A DNA stretch of 5,117 nt. Origin: Rugosibacter sp. Its GTDB lineage: Bacteria; Pseudomonadota; Gammaproteobacteria; Burkholderiales; Rhodocyclaceae. Within the stretch, counting starts at the first letter, position 1; every line of letters begins with the position of its first letter. Below are positions 4,796 through 5,117 of this stretch, piece after piece. Made by a program: the position numbers and the translations under genes. The stretch is from contig JAUSQB010000465.1 of NCBI GenBank assembly GCA_030652715.1, forward strand, positions 1 through 5,117. The letters are read 5' to 3'. The notes beneath the pieces are model-generated. The model ran no database searches. It was not told the origin of the DNA and saw nothing but the letters and a program-made list of their open reading frames with translations.

Positions 4796-5117
4796 TTAGG
4801 GTAGCAAAATAGTTGAACCGGTGGTTTTTCTGGCGGTTAAATCAGCGTGGGCGAGTGCCGCATCTTTAAGTGCATACGTTTGATTGATTTTGATTCTAAC
4901 CTGACCCGACATGACAACGGCAAACAGCTCGTCAGCCATGGCCAGTAAATCACTGCGCTTGGCAGTATAAGTGTACAGCGTCGGCCGGGTGACAAACAGT
5001 GACCCACGCCGAGCCAGTTCGCGCAGTTCCAGCGCAGGTGGCGGGCCGGAGGCATTGCCAAAGCTGACCATCAACCCCATGGGTCGCAGGCAGTCAAGCG
5101 AATCCATAAAAGTGTTT
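4796..5117 (-). CDS. qor: NADPH:quinone oxidoreductase (zeta-crystallin/QOR type), C-terminal part
   Basis: The frame enters from the right edge and ends at TAA 4796-4798; about 107 residues are present. The pieces MDSLDCLRPMGLMVSFGNAS, GSLFVTRPTLYTYT and the ending TARKTTGSTILLP match the C-terminal part of QOR, a zinc-independent medium-chain dehydrogenase/reductase that reduces quinones with NADPH. The ATG at 5107 is internal: the frame continues upstream as NTF, and the homologous region continues. The N-terminal catalytic domain and the Rossmann motif lie outside the window. The stop is only 6 bases from the ParA-like ATG, so the two are likely in one operon. Other MDR enzymes of the QOR clade (enoyl or alkenal reductases) are possible. 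Confidence 0.85.
   Translation of the reverse strand, partial: NTFMDSLDCLRPMGLMVSFGNASGPPPALELRELARRGSLFVTRPTLYTYTAKRSDLLAMADELFAVVMSGQVRIKINQTYALKDAALAHADLTARKTTGSTILLP

Overview
The window looks like chromosomal DNA of a proteobacterium, most likely a betaproteobacterium of the Burkholderiales type. That placement is an inference from the style of the VF530-family tail, the QOR/ParA-like pair and the proteins in general; no rRNA or other phylogenetic marker is present. Coding density is high and the DNA is moderately GC-rich. No tRNA, rRNA, CRISPR array, insertion sequence or convincing rho-independent terminator was seen.

Left part (1-1576, all on +). The window opens in the last 38 codons of a VF530/DUF2132-type small DNA-binding protein. 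Next is a 65-residue acidic protein of unknown function. After a 135-base intergenic stretch with a plausible sigma70 promoter and overlapping palindromes comes a two-gene toxin-antitoxin module: an excisionase-like helix-turn-helix antitoxin, then a PIN-domain ribonuclease toxin whose ATG directly abuts the antitoxin stop codon. The architecture matches the VapBC50 type of Mycobacterium tuberculosis (HTH antitoxin plus a long PIN toxin with a C-terminal helical extension), not the classical VapBC type with an AbrB or RHH antitoxin. Sampled lines in this module are clearly lower in GC than the genes to its right, which fits a transferred islet.

Right part (1573-5117, all on -, read from right to left). 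A QOR-type NADPH:quinone oxidoreductase, cut by the window edge, is followed after 6 bases by an orphan ParA/MinD-like ATPase, after 29 bases by a classical SDR dehydrogenase, and after 134 bases by a 556-residue type I Baeyer-Villiger monooxygenase (BVMO). The short gaps suggest at least partial co-transcription. The SDR and BVMO suggest an alcohol -> ketone -> ester/lactone oxidation route, as in cyclic alcohol degradation, but no lactone hydrolase is present in the window and the substrate cannot be read from sequence.

The two halves converge, with the toxin and BVMO stop codons overlapping by 4 bases. Points most worth a second look: a His->Ser change in the BVMO fingerprint; the 134-base SDR-BVMO spacer with a 12-base perfect palindrome and a 35-codon ORF; the BVMO TTG start with a competing out-of-frame ATG; the orphan ParA among metabolic genes; and the stop-overlapping toxin/monooxygenase junction. 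I did not find evidence for a wholly new system; the toxin-antitoxin module and the oxidation genes belong to recognisable families.
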